Source: CAZWHE01 sp964633825 | Lineage (GTDB): Bacteria > Planctomycetota > B15-G4 > CAYZWU01 | Length of the DNA stretch: 32,295 nt | Direction: 5' to 3' | NCBI GenBank assembly: GCA_964633825.1 | Contig: CAZWHE010000027.1 | Span: forward strand, 1 to 32,295 | Shown: one piece after another, positions 1 to 7,200 of the stretch | Numbering within the stretch: position 1 is the first letter of the stretch | Layout of the letters: every line of letters begins with the position of its first letter | Position numbers and translations under genes: made by a program | The notes under the pieces: model-generated | Told to the model about the DNA's origin: nothing | Database searches by the model: none | Seen by the model: only the letters and a program-made list of their open reading frames with translations

Positions 1-1150
1 TGATCTCGGTGCGCGATCCCTGAATGACTTTGAAGGCACCTTTTTTTAGGCTGGTGAGCTGGGCCCAACGGAAATGATTGTGGCAGAAAAGCGATTCCGA
101 AAAAGCGGGGGGCGCAGACGGTTCGGGTTTTTCGGAAACGATGCAGGCCGCCAGGTTTCGGGAATGAATGGGGGAACGTGCGCCGGGGAGCTCCTGAAGC
201 GCGAGAACAGCCCCGGATATATCAATGCTGCGGATCGGTCGATCGACGACCCGTCCGCCTGAAATGCCCGGACCTTTGATAATGACGGGAACGCGAAGAG
301 TGGCATCGTAAAGGAAATAAGCGTGAGTCGGTTCGCCGTGATCGCCGAGACCTTCTCCGTGATCGGAAGTCAAAAAGATGACCGTTTTTTCCAGCAGCTC
401 CATCTTCTCGAGGCCGGAAAGGAGCCGGCCTATTTCCCTGTCCACGAAAGCGATCTCCCCGTCGTAAGGGTCTGCGCTCGAAACGGTGAGAGGGGCGGAA
501 TAGGGGATGTGGGGATCGAAGAAATGAATCCAGAAGAAGAACGGTTTAGCCGGATCGATCTTTCCGGCCGCTTCGAGGGTGCTGTCGACTGTTCGGTCGG
601 CCGGTGACTCTTTGAGCAGCACGCATCCCCGGGATCGCCCTGCGCCGACGAGGGGACGGAAAAGGTACGTTTCGAATCCCTGTTCCAGTCCGCAGCCCGG
701 AGCCAGAGGCTCTCCCGAGACGACGGCCAGGGTTTGAAATCCCCGGTGGGCGAGTTTTTCCGCCAGTGTATGCGCGTCTTCGGAAAGGGCGAAGGGACGG
801 TTGTCTCTGATTCCGATCTCGTGAGGCATGAGTCCCGTCATGAGAGAGGCATGGGACGGAAGTGTGATGGGCGCCGTGACAACGGCGTTGTTGAAGAGAA
901 CGCCCTCGCGGGCGAGCCGATCGATGAAAGGGGTGGCGGCGTTTTCATATCCCGTGCAGCCCAGCCTGTCCCATCGCAGGGTATCGACCGTGATCAGGAG
1001 AACGCCCTGGTAGGGGTGCTCATTTTTTTTGGAGCATCCGGCAAAAAGAAGCGATACCGATACGAGCATGATCGCGGCCGGCGATAAATAAAAAAGACGG
1101 GCTCTCGCAAAGCCCGTCTTGAAGTGAGCGAACGGAAATGACCGTCCCAT
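1..1150 (-). CDS. Sulfatase/phosphodiesterase-fold lipoprotein (3' end outside window)
   Basis: Alkaline-phosphatase-superfamily hydrolase, probably anchored in the envelope facing the periplasm. About 383 codons are visible before the window edge. The metal-site segment LLITVDTLRWDRLG lies near the N-terminus and TSDHGEGLGDHGE lies further on. The place where sulfatases carry C/S-x-P-S-R reads T-L-P-S-H (T96 with this start), so the formylglycine precursor is absent. Threonine is the nucleophile in some related transferases, so phosphodiesterase or phosphotransferase activity is possible. I chose the ATG at 1150, which directly follows the ExbD stop (TAAATG). It gives a basic n-region and hydrophobic stretch ending in the lipobox LFAGC (C39). 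The internal ATG at 1069 would leave only eleven residues and no positive charge before that Cys. Neither start has a strong ribosome site. A terminator-like hairpin lies within its first codons. Confidence 0.85.
   Translation of the reverse strand, partial: MGRSFPFAHFKTGFARARLFYLSPAAIMLVSVSLLFAGCSKKNEHPYQGVLLITVDTLRWDRLGCTGYENAATPFIDRLAREGVLFNNAVVTAPITLPSHASLMTGLMPHEIGIRDNRPFALSEDAHTLAEKLAHRGFQTLAVVSGEPLAPGCGLEQGFETYLFRPLVGAGRSRGCVLLKESPADRTVDSTLEAAGKIDPAKPFFFWIHFFDPHIPYSAPLTVSSADPYDGEIAFVDREIGRLLSGLEKMELLEKTVIFLTSDHGEGLGDHGEPTHAYFLYDATLRVPVIIKGPGISGGRVVDRPIRSIDISGAVLALQELPGARSPIHSRNLAACIVSEKPEPSAPPAFSESLFCHNHFRWAQLTSLKKGAFKVIQGSRTEI
1088..1120 (-). terminator. Intrinsic terminator-like hairpin after exbD
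   Basis: Read on the minus strand, AAGACGGGCT and AGCCCGTCTT form a perfect 10-bp stem (arms 1111-1120 and 1094-1103) with a 7-nt loop, followed by a T-rich run. It begins 31 nt after the stop of the upstream ExbD gene and has the form of a rho-independent terminator. It also falls inside the first 20 codons of the sulfatase-like gene if that gene starts at 1150, so it may act as a partial attenuator. Confidence 0.7.
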
Positions 1151-1600
1151 TTATTCGTCCAATGGTGTTCCGCCGAACGTGATATCTCTGAGATCGGCTC
1201 GAAGGCATTCGTTGACGACCTTGACCACGTGGCCGTAGGTGATTTCCTTGTAAGGATAAATCGTCGCCTTGGCGTCGGGGGCTTTTCTGTGAAACTCCTT
1301 GACGGTCCTGTAAAACTGGTTCAGGTTGGATTGCTTCCTGCCGTTGACCGACATGGTAAAACCCAGGGCCGCGCTTTTGGAGATCCTGAGATCGATCTCG
1401 ATTTTTTCGAGCTCCTTGTCGAGAGGGGTTGCGTTGACGCCCACATCTCTGGGGAGATAAGCCGCCAGCTTCCCGTCGAGCAGTTTGAACTTGATCGAGC
1501 ACAAAAAGAAGATGAGAAGAAGGAAGGTGACGTCGATCATGGGCGTCATCTGCATCTCGACTTCTTCTTTTGCCGCTTCTTCCGATATTTTACTGACCAT
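1151..1600 (-). CDS. exbD: ExbD/TolR-family proton-channel protein (second copy)
   Basis: A 149-residue inner-membrane protein with one N-terminal membrane helix and a periplasmic domain. The hallmark MTPMIDVTF lies at about residues 18-26, including the membrane Asp that carries protons in ExbD and TolR. The helix LLLIFFLCSI follows. The rest is a soluble domain of usual ExbD length. It should pair with the ExbB encoded two genes upstream to turn the proton gradient into force on a periplasmic partner. The start ATG at 1600 follows GGAG by 8 nt. The gene lies 43 nt after the first ExbD gene. The two copies differ clearly in sequence, so they may form a heteromeric ExbD pair, as seen in ExbB-ExbD-ExbD sets of other bacteria. 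No TonB or Pal gene is visible nearby, so its partner is unknown. Confidence 0.93.
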   Translation of the reverse strand: MVSKISEEAAKEEVEMQMTPMIDVTFLLLIFFLCSIKFKLLDGKLAAYLPRDVGVNATPLDKELEKIEIDLRISKSAALGFTMSVNGRKQSNLNQFYRTVKEFHRKAPDAKATIYPYKEITYGHVVKVVNECLRADLRDITFGGTPLDE

Positions 1601-1643
1601 AATCGGATCTCCGTCTTTTCAGGTGCACAGCGGACCAGGAGCG

Positions 1644-2114
1644 TCAGCCGTCGACTTTCTTCTCTTCGTCCACGTGGCAGGCAAGCTCGATCTTGTAGAT
1701 CTTGATGCCTTCCTCTCCGCAGATCTGCATGACTTTCTGGATGTACTTGAACTCCGTATCGCTGTCTGCGCGAATCAGGATCGCCTGTTTGGACGCTCCG
1801 TCCGGCTCCCTGTCGAATCCCTGCACCTGGGCGGCCAGGTGCTTGCGGATCTCGTTGATCGCATCATCCACGCAGCCGCGGTTGTGGCGCCGCACGATAT
1901 AATCCCCCTTGCGGTTGATGTTGATGATCATCCGCTTATCTTCGGGGTTTTCGTCTTTCTGGGCTTGATCCGCCTTGGGGAGAACCAGGTCTTCCAGTTC
2001 CTGCTGCGTGAGGTCCGTCACGATCATGAAGAAAATGATCAGGTTGAACACGACGTCGATCATGGGCGTCATGTTCATCTTCATCTCGTAATCGACTTGT
2101 TTTTTTCTCGCCAT
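1644..2114 (-). CDS. exbD: ExbD/TolR-family proton-channel protein (first copy)
   Basis: A 156-residue ExbD/TolR protein. It begins MARKKQVDYEMKMNMTPMID, with a basic cytoplasmic N-terminus and the conserved Asp of MTPMIDVVF just inside the single membrane helix (FNLIIFFMIV). The periplasmic part runs from about residue 38 to the end and includes the segment QAILIRADSDTEFKYIQKVM, which matches the typical ExbD fold (AxIRADxxxxY). The ATG follows GGAG by about 7 nt. It lies 43 nt downstream of exbB and 43 nt upstream of the second exbD, so the three are probably one transcript and one motor complex. Confidence 0.94.
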   Translation of the reverse strand: MARKKQVDYEMKMNMTPMIDVVFNLIIFFMIVTDLTQQELEDLVLPKADQAQKDENPEDKRMIININRKGDYIVRRHNRGCVDDAINEIRKHLAAQVQGFDREPDGASKQAILIRADSDTEFKYIQKVMQICGEEGIKIYKIELACHVDEEKKVDG

Positions 2115-2157
2115 GTCTGACTCCGGTTGAGTGGCCGGGAAAGAGCTCGCGGCCGGC

Positions 2158-2877
2158 TTACTGTGCGGGTCTGAACCTCTCGAAAAGATCGGCCGTGATC
2201 GCCGAGATTTCGAGAGAGTGCTTAACCACCTTGTTCCTGAGAAAAACGAAAGAGGCCGTGATGGGGATAGCCACGATCAAGCCGAACATGGTCGTGATCA
2301 GCGCTGCGGAAATACCTCCGGAGAGCTGGGCGGGATCGGCCTGTCCCTTTGTCGATGCGATCACGTTGAACGCCGCGATCATACCCATGACCGTCCCGAG
2401 AAGGCCGAGCATGGGGGAAACGTTCGCGATCAGAGAGAGCCAGGAGAGCCTCGAGTGGAGCTTGATAGCTTCTTCCTCGCCGGTTTCTTCGAGAGCTTTT
2501 TCTATAGCGTCGAAGGAAGCGCTCATCTTGGGAAGGCCGGCCGCTACGACGTTGGTGAAGTAATTGGGTTCCGCCTCGCAGAGCTCGATTGATTCCTGAT
2601 ACTCGCCGGCTTCGAAGAGAGCTTCGATCTCTTCGATCAGATCGGGAGGCGCCAGCTTCTCCTTTCTCATCTCGACAAAGTCGCTGATGATGAGCGCGAG
2701 ACCCACGACAGAGAGGCCGACAATGATCCAGCCGATGGCGCCGCCGTCGCGGAAGATCTTGCCGAGAGTCACCGTCTCTTGCGATGCTTTCTTGCCCTCC
2801 TGGGCCATCACCAGGTCTGCCGTACATAGAAGCATTATGGCAACGATGAAGAGGATAAAAACTTTCTTGTTAAGCAT
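2158..2877 (-). CDS. exbB: MotA/TolQ/ExbB proton-channel protein with N-terminal signal sequence
   Basis: A 239-residue inner-membrane channel subunit that forms the stator ring around ExbD. An apparent cleavable signal peptide (residues 1-26, ending MAQ) precedes the first core helix (about 45-68, GGAIGWIIVGLSVVGLALII). The two family helices are around 145-175 (SPMLGLLGTVMGMIAAF) and 188-212 (ISAALITTMFGLIVAIP). These include the Thr and Gly residues that usually line the proton path. A signal sequence in front of ExbB is not found in E. coli ExbB but is common in some other phyla. The ATG has AAAGGAG upstream. It precedes the two exbD genes and follows two TPR genes, so the TPR proteins are likely working partners of the motor. 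Confidence 0.94.
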   Translation of the reverse strand: MLNKKVFILFIVAIMLLCTADLVMAQEGKKASQETVTLGKIFRDGGAIGWIIVGLSVVGLALIISDFVEMRKEKLAPPDLIEEIEALFEAGEYQESIELCEAEPNYFTNVVAAGLPKMSASFDAIEKALEETGEEEAIKLHSRLSWLSLIANVSPMLGLLGTVMGMIAAFNVIASTKGQADPAQLSGGISAALITTMFGLIVAIPITASFVFLRNKVVKHSLEISAITADLFERFRPAQ

Positions 2878-2968
2878 TCGAAACCGCTCCTTTCAACCTT
2901 TATCAATTCCTGAGTGTTCGAATCAATCAGTTTGTTAGCTGTATTGAACGCCCGGATCCGAGCCGGGT

Positions 2969-4087
2969 TTACTTTAATTTCTTTCGGGCTTCTTTGGCCC
3001 AACGTGTTTTCGGATAAAGATCTACCACTTCACGGAAATAATCGTGCGCTTTCTTTTTATATCGGGGCTCGAGGTCCTTCATCTCGAGGCAGCAGACTCC
3101 GAGGAAGTAAGTCGCCCTGGCGGCCTCCTCTACGATTCCTCCGTAGACCACCTTTGTCGTCACGAACTGTATCTGGGCTTCTTTCAGCTTTTTCTCGGTG
3201 AGGAGGCACTCGCCCAGGCCGTTCTGAGCGCTGGCGATCGCTTCGGGGATGCTGGCCGAGTTGTTGACGATTTCGTTGAAAAAATTCTTGGCCTGTGAGT
3301 ACTTCTTCCTTTTTATCAGAATGGTTCCCTGGCTGAGCTTCGCCAGGCTGGCCAGCTTTTCGAGATAGGATTTTACGGGGGGATCTTCGCATTTTCCGGC
3401 CTGTTCCCGGCAGAAGTTCTCGGAGGATCGAAAGTCTCTCTCCGCATCGTCGAGCAGCCCGCCTTCCAGTTCGATATTGGCTTTCTGATGCTTGGCGTTT
3501 GCTTCCCAGATGATTCCGAGCTTCTTTTCATAGGCTTCCTTGGCCAGGCGATCGAGGGTGGTGACGGCGTTCTGAATGTCCCCGCTCTGGGAATAACAGA
3601 TTGCGAGGTTCATGAGCACATCCGCGTAAAATCGCGTTTTGGGATTGGCTGTCAGAAGGTCTTTGTATGCCTTGATCGCGTCGCCGTATTTGGAGGGGGT
3701 TGAGTTTCCCCAGGCTTGATAGGCTTTGCCGATATGATAGAGGGCATAGGTCTTGATCCAGTCCCGCACCCTTCCATCTTCCATGGCCAGCCTGAATGAG
3801 CTGACGGCGTTTTCGTAATCGTAATTTCTGAGAAGGTTCATCCCCTGGATGTAGGCGTCCGGAGTATCGCCGTACTCGACTTTGTAGACCTTGTCCGCCG
3901 TCAGTTTCTGCTCCGACCCGCTCCCCTTTTTGTAACGGACTTCTTCATAGGTTTCGAGCGTGACCTTGTCGACCTTCATGGGCTTGTTGGTCGATTTTTT
4001 CAGGATTATGTCTTCACCAAAACTGGCTTGATCTGCAAGAAGAAAGAAAACGACGATAACTGTCGATCTGATGACGGCTTTGAACAT
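2969..4087 (-). CDS. Periplasmic TPR protein next to exbB
   Basis: A 372-residue protein with a signal peptide (about residues 1-24, MFKAVIRSTVIVVFFLLADQ) and no further membrane helix, so it is probably periplasmic. Residues 25-75 form a small beta-rich region (LKKSTNKPMKVDKVTLETYE). The remainder is helical repeats of TPR type, for example MNLLRNYDYENAVSSFRLAM, then AIKAYKDLLTANPKTRFYAD and YFREVVDLYPKTRWAKEARK. Such repeats bind other proteins. Its place between a giant TPR protein and ExbB/ExbD suggests a scaffold that links the motor to its load. This position is similar to CpoB beside Tol-Pal, but it is not a CpoB homologue that I can recognise. The start ATG follows GGAG by about 9 nt. 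The exact function is unknown. Confidence 0.88.
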   Translation of the reverse strand: MFKAVIRSTVIVVFFLLADQASFGEDIILKKSTNKPMKVDKVTLETYEEVRYKKGSGSEQKLTADKVYKVEYGDTPDAYIQGMNLLRNYDYENAVSSFRLAMEDGRVRDWIKTYALYHIGKAYQAWGNSTPSKYGDAIKAYKDLLTANPKTRFYADVLMNLAICYSQSGDIQNAVTTLDRLAKEAYEKKLGIIWEANAKHQKANIELEGGLLDDAERDFRSSENFCREQAGKCEDPPVKSYLEKLASLAKLSQGTILIKRKKYSQAKNFFNEIVNNSASIPEAIASAQNGLGECLLTEKKLKEAQIQFVTTKVVYGGIVEEAARATYFLGVCCLEMKDLEPRYKKKAHDYFREVVDLYPKTRWAKEARKKLK

Positions 4088-4198
4088 CAGTGAGAACTCC
4101 GTGATCCTTCCTGGTTTACAAATCGAGAATACTAATGAGCCCCTCTGTTCGTGTCAAGATTGAATATAAACACAGAGTTGGTTGGGGCTCCTTTCCAT

Positions 4199-7072
4199 CT
4201 ATTTTCTGTTCCTGATCGCACTCCGAATGTACTTGAACTTTCTTTTTATTTCCGGGCCACCCAGATCTTCGTGGAAGACCTCCACGTTCTTGATCACCGT
4301 GAGGGCTTCGTTGTACTGTTGAGGGTTCAATCTTGCCGACATGTAGCGTATGTAAACCGTTTGGAACTTGGCTTCCCACCATTCCGGGCCGTAGGGTTTG
4401 TTCACCTTGAGGGCCCTGAGCATGAATCTCCAGATACTGAGGGCGTTGTCGAGCCTGATCTTGTTCGGATCGGCGTCCGCGGACGGGAGGTAGTCGCCCG
4501 AGCCGGGAACCTCGATGTATTCCATGCCGTCCCACTCGAGCCATCCGCCGAGGCAGAGCGCCGTTGATCGGAGGAGGGTGGGGTTCTTCTTGTCCGCGTT
4601 GAGGAGTCTCAGCCAGATCGGCTTGGCCGCCTGGAAGTCCTTCAGGGCGAGGAGAACTTCCGCGTACGATCTGCTGACGCTTTTCTCTATTTCGGTTTTG
4701 CGCTCGGGATCTTTTCCGAATTCTTGGATGAGGCGCTCGTAGGTTGTTCTAGCTTTTTCGAAGTCGCCCAGTTCCTTGTACCAGTCGCAGACGTTTTTGA
4801 GATTCGTAAAGGAGTCGAACCCGCTCATCTCGCAGTACTGGTACATATATTCGGCGGCCTTCCGGAGGTAATCAAAATACTTATCGGGCGGTTTTTGCTC
4901 TGACCTTTCCGCCGTCCCGCGGAGTTTTTCAGCGGCCTGGGCGTATGCCTTTCCGATGCGATAGGCCGCGACCGAATAGCGGCCGGACGAGGAATAATTT
5001 TCCTTCATCTCCTTGAAGAGTTTTTCCGCTTCCGCGAATTTTTCGAGGCCGATCTGTGAAAGGATTCTGAAATATACGATAGCGGGAAAGAAATTCGTCT
5101 GGGAATCGAAGGTCTCCTCGAACCCTGAAAGAAGATCCAGGGCTTTCTGGTACTTTTCCTGTGTGAGATAGATTTCGGCCCGGTAGAAGACGGCCTCGGC
5201 ACTGGCCCCGATTCTGGCGCCCTTCTGCCTCGCCGTGGCCGGAGGCGGGGATTTCCGGACGAAACTCTCGAAATCGTCGAGTCTCTTGAGCGCCATGTCG
5301 TACTGCTTGAGATCCTGGTAGCACCGGGCCAGGTAGATCAGGGATTTCTCGTAGTATGTGCTCGTTTTCTTGACGTCTTGGAAGCTCTCGATCGCGTCCT
5401 TCATGAGATCGTCGTGTTCTTCGCTCTTGGTGATCTGAGCCTTGTCGAACTTCTCCTTGGCGATGAAGAAGAGAAAGTCCGTGCTGATGCCGGCCTGGAC
5501 CAGCGTGTCGCGAGCCAGCTTCATGGCGGCCTCGTCGTATGAATGGTTCGTCTCCTTGAACCTCTTGCCGGCCGCCATGTACCAGTTGTTGCCGTTGTAT
5601 TCACGCGTCGTCTCGTCTGCTTTCGCATACTTGGAAAAGAAACCCGTTTTGAAGGCGATGGAAGCCTCGAGGGGACGGAGCATGTCTTTGAAGCACTGGC
5701 CGATGCAATACCAGGTTTTCGCGGTAAAGGCTTTTTCCTGGTCGACCGTTTTAATCGCTTTGAAAACCCTGTAGTAGCCCTGGATCGCTTGTGTGTACTT
5801 CTTTTGGAGGTGGGCGCCTTCCGCGGCCGTGAAAAGAATGTCGGGCGATATCATGGTCGTGCTTTCCGCGCCCGGCCCTTCGGGCTCGCGGTCTATGAGA
5901 TCCTCGATGAAGCGCTTGGCGTCGTTACCGACCTCGTTGCCCGGGTTCCTGTCGGACACTCCCTTGGCGACTTCGAGGGCCAGATTGATTTTGTCGAGGT
6001 TCTTATATCCCTCCGCCTGTTCGAGCAGGGCCTTGTCACCCAGAGGGCTCATCTCGAGCTTGTTCTCTTCAAAGAGCGTCTTGAGCTGATTGACCGTTGA
6101 TACGGCTTTTTCGTAATCGCCTTTCAGGTTGTAAATGTGGGCGACCTGGAAAAAAGCCGATTCGGTCAGATCGGTGATCAACCTGGCGTACTCGGCCTGG
6201 AGATCCACGGCCTGTTTCAGGTCGATCCCGGTGTGAGGATCGTAGACCTGCATGGCCAGGTCGAGGGCTTCGGTCAGCTTTCCCAGCTCGCTGTAAGACT
6301 TGGATTGGTATAGATAGGCCCACAAGACCCAGAAGTCGTTGTCGGGAGCTTCCCAGATATATTCGTCCAGCGTCTCGATCGCCGAATTCAGGTAATCCTC
6401 CCTGTTAACGCTGTCATCCCTCTTATCGAAGATCAGGGCGAAGTGGTAATAGGCGACACCGCGTTTGTAATCCGCCTCCGCCGATTGCCTGAGGCATTTG
6501 TCGGCAAGATCCTGTTCCCCGTCGGTTTCATATGCTTCGGCCCGTTTTTCGAGGTTGCGGGCCACATCGTTGAAAAGCATGACGCTCTCTCTGTAGGCGG
6601 ATGAGGCCTCTTCCTTGAGAGCCTGCTTTATTTCGGGGTCCTTCGTCAGTTCCATTCCCTCGCCCAGAAAACGCCCCTGGTTCTGCAGGACAACAGCCAG
6701 GTCGATCCGGGTTTTGTTGTATTCGGCGTGATCGGTGTTGTACTGCGTGTAATCCTTGAACCGTTCTATAGCTTGTTTATAGAACTCGCGCCTTTCCTTT
6801 CGGCTCGTAGAGTATTCCGCCGCCCATTTGAGGATCTGAGCGTTGGTGAGTTGAAGAGTGATCTCCTCTTCATCGGTGAGGCGGCCCTTTTTGATTTCCG
6901 CAACAAATTCGTCGGCGAGGTCGAAGTATCGGAACCGGGCCAAACCTCTGGCGAACTCGAGGTCGTCCTGAATGATTGATTTCGGCTGATCCGACTCCTG
7001 GGCCGTCGCACTGAAAGAGATCAGGAAAAAGGCCAACAACAGGATCGGGTAGATTCTGGACGGATGCGGCAT
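4199..7072 (-). CDS. Large secreted TPR-repeat protein (957 aa)
   Basis: This protein consists almost wholly of helical repeats. The ATG at 7072 was chosen over the in-frame ATG at 7144 because AAGGAG lies 9 nt before it. It also gives a clean signal peptide (MPHPSRIYPILLLAFFLISF, cleavage near SATAQ). The mature protein carries many TPR-like units across its length, for example YFQVAHIYNLKGDYEKAVST-type, YQKALDLLSGFEETFDSQTN and DFEKARTTYERLIQEFGKDP. No enzymatic motif or further membrane segment is seen. It is probably a periplasmic or outer-membrane-associated scaffold. The next gene downstream is the smaller TPR protein (111 nt gap) and the gene upstream is the secretin (128 nt gap), so it sits between the secretin and the ExbB/ExbD motor. 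I do not recognise a named family. Confidence 0.9.
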   Translation of the reverse strand: MPHPSRIYPILLLAFFLISFSATAQESDQPKSIIQDDLEFARGLARFRYFDLADEFVAEIKKGRLTDEEEITLQLTNAQILKWAAEYSTSRKERREFYKQAIERFKDYTQYNTDHAEYNKTRIDLAVVLQNQGRFLGEGMELTKDPEIKQALKEEASSAYRESVMLFNDVARNLEKRAEAYETDGEQDLADKCLRQSAEADYKRGVAYYHFALIFDKRDDSVNREDYLNSAIETLDEYIWEAPDNDFWVLWAYLYQSKSYSELGKLTEALDLAMQVYDPHTGIDLKQAVDLQAEYARLITDLTESAFFQVAHIYNLKGDYEKAVSTVNQLKTLFEENKLEMSPLGDKALLEQAEGYKNLDKINLALEVAKGVSDRNPGNEVGNDAKRFIEDLIDREPEGPGAESTTMISPDILFTAAEGAHLQKKYTQAIQGYYRVFKAIKTVDQEKAFTAKTWYCIGQCFKDMLRPLEASIAFKTGFFSKYAKADETTREYNGNNWYMAAGKRFKETNHSYDEAAMKLARDTLVQAGISTDFLFFIAKEKFDKAQITKSEEHDDLMKDAIESFQDVKKTSTYYEKSLIYLARCYQDLKQYDMALKRLDDFESFVRKSPPPATARQKGARIGASAEAVFYRAEIYLTQEKYQKALDLLSGFEETFDSQTNFFPAIVYFRILSQIGLEKFAEAEKLFKEMKENYSSSGRYSVAAYRIGKAYAQAAEKLRGTAERSEQKPPDKYFDYLRKAAEYMYQYCEMSGFDSFTNLKNVCDWYKELGDFEKARTTYERLIQEFGKDPERKTEIEKSVSRSYAEVLLALKDFQAAKPIWLRLLNADKKNPTLLRSTALCLGGWLEWDGMEYIEVPGSGDYLPSADADPNKIRLDNALSIWRFMLRALKVNKPYGPEWWEAKFQTVYIRYMSARLNPQQYNEALTVIKNVEVFHEDLGGPEIKRKFKYIRSAIRNRK

Positions 7073-7200
7073 TCCGTGAGTCTCCTTTTCGGATGAATTC
7101 ATTCCATTCGTCGGATAAAGGACGGAAAGTCTGTCGGGAGTCAATGTCCCTCCGGTCGGAACCGGATTCTCCGGTCAAAACCGGCACACCTTCGGATCTT

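Noticed and set aside
1067..1069. Internal ATG as start of the sulfatase-like gene
   Set aside because: It leaves too short a signal peptide without a positive residue before the lipobox Cys. The upstream ATG at 1150 gives a proper one.
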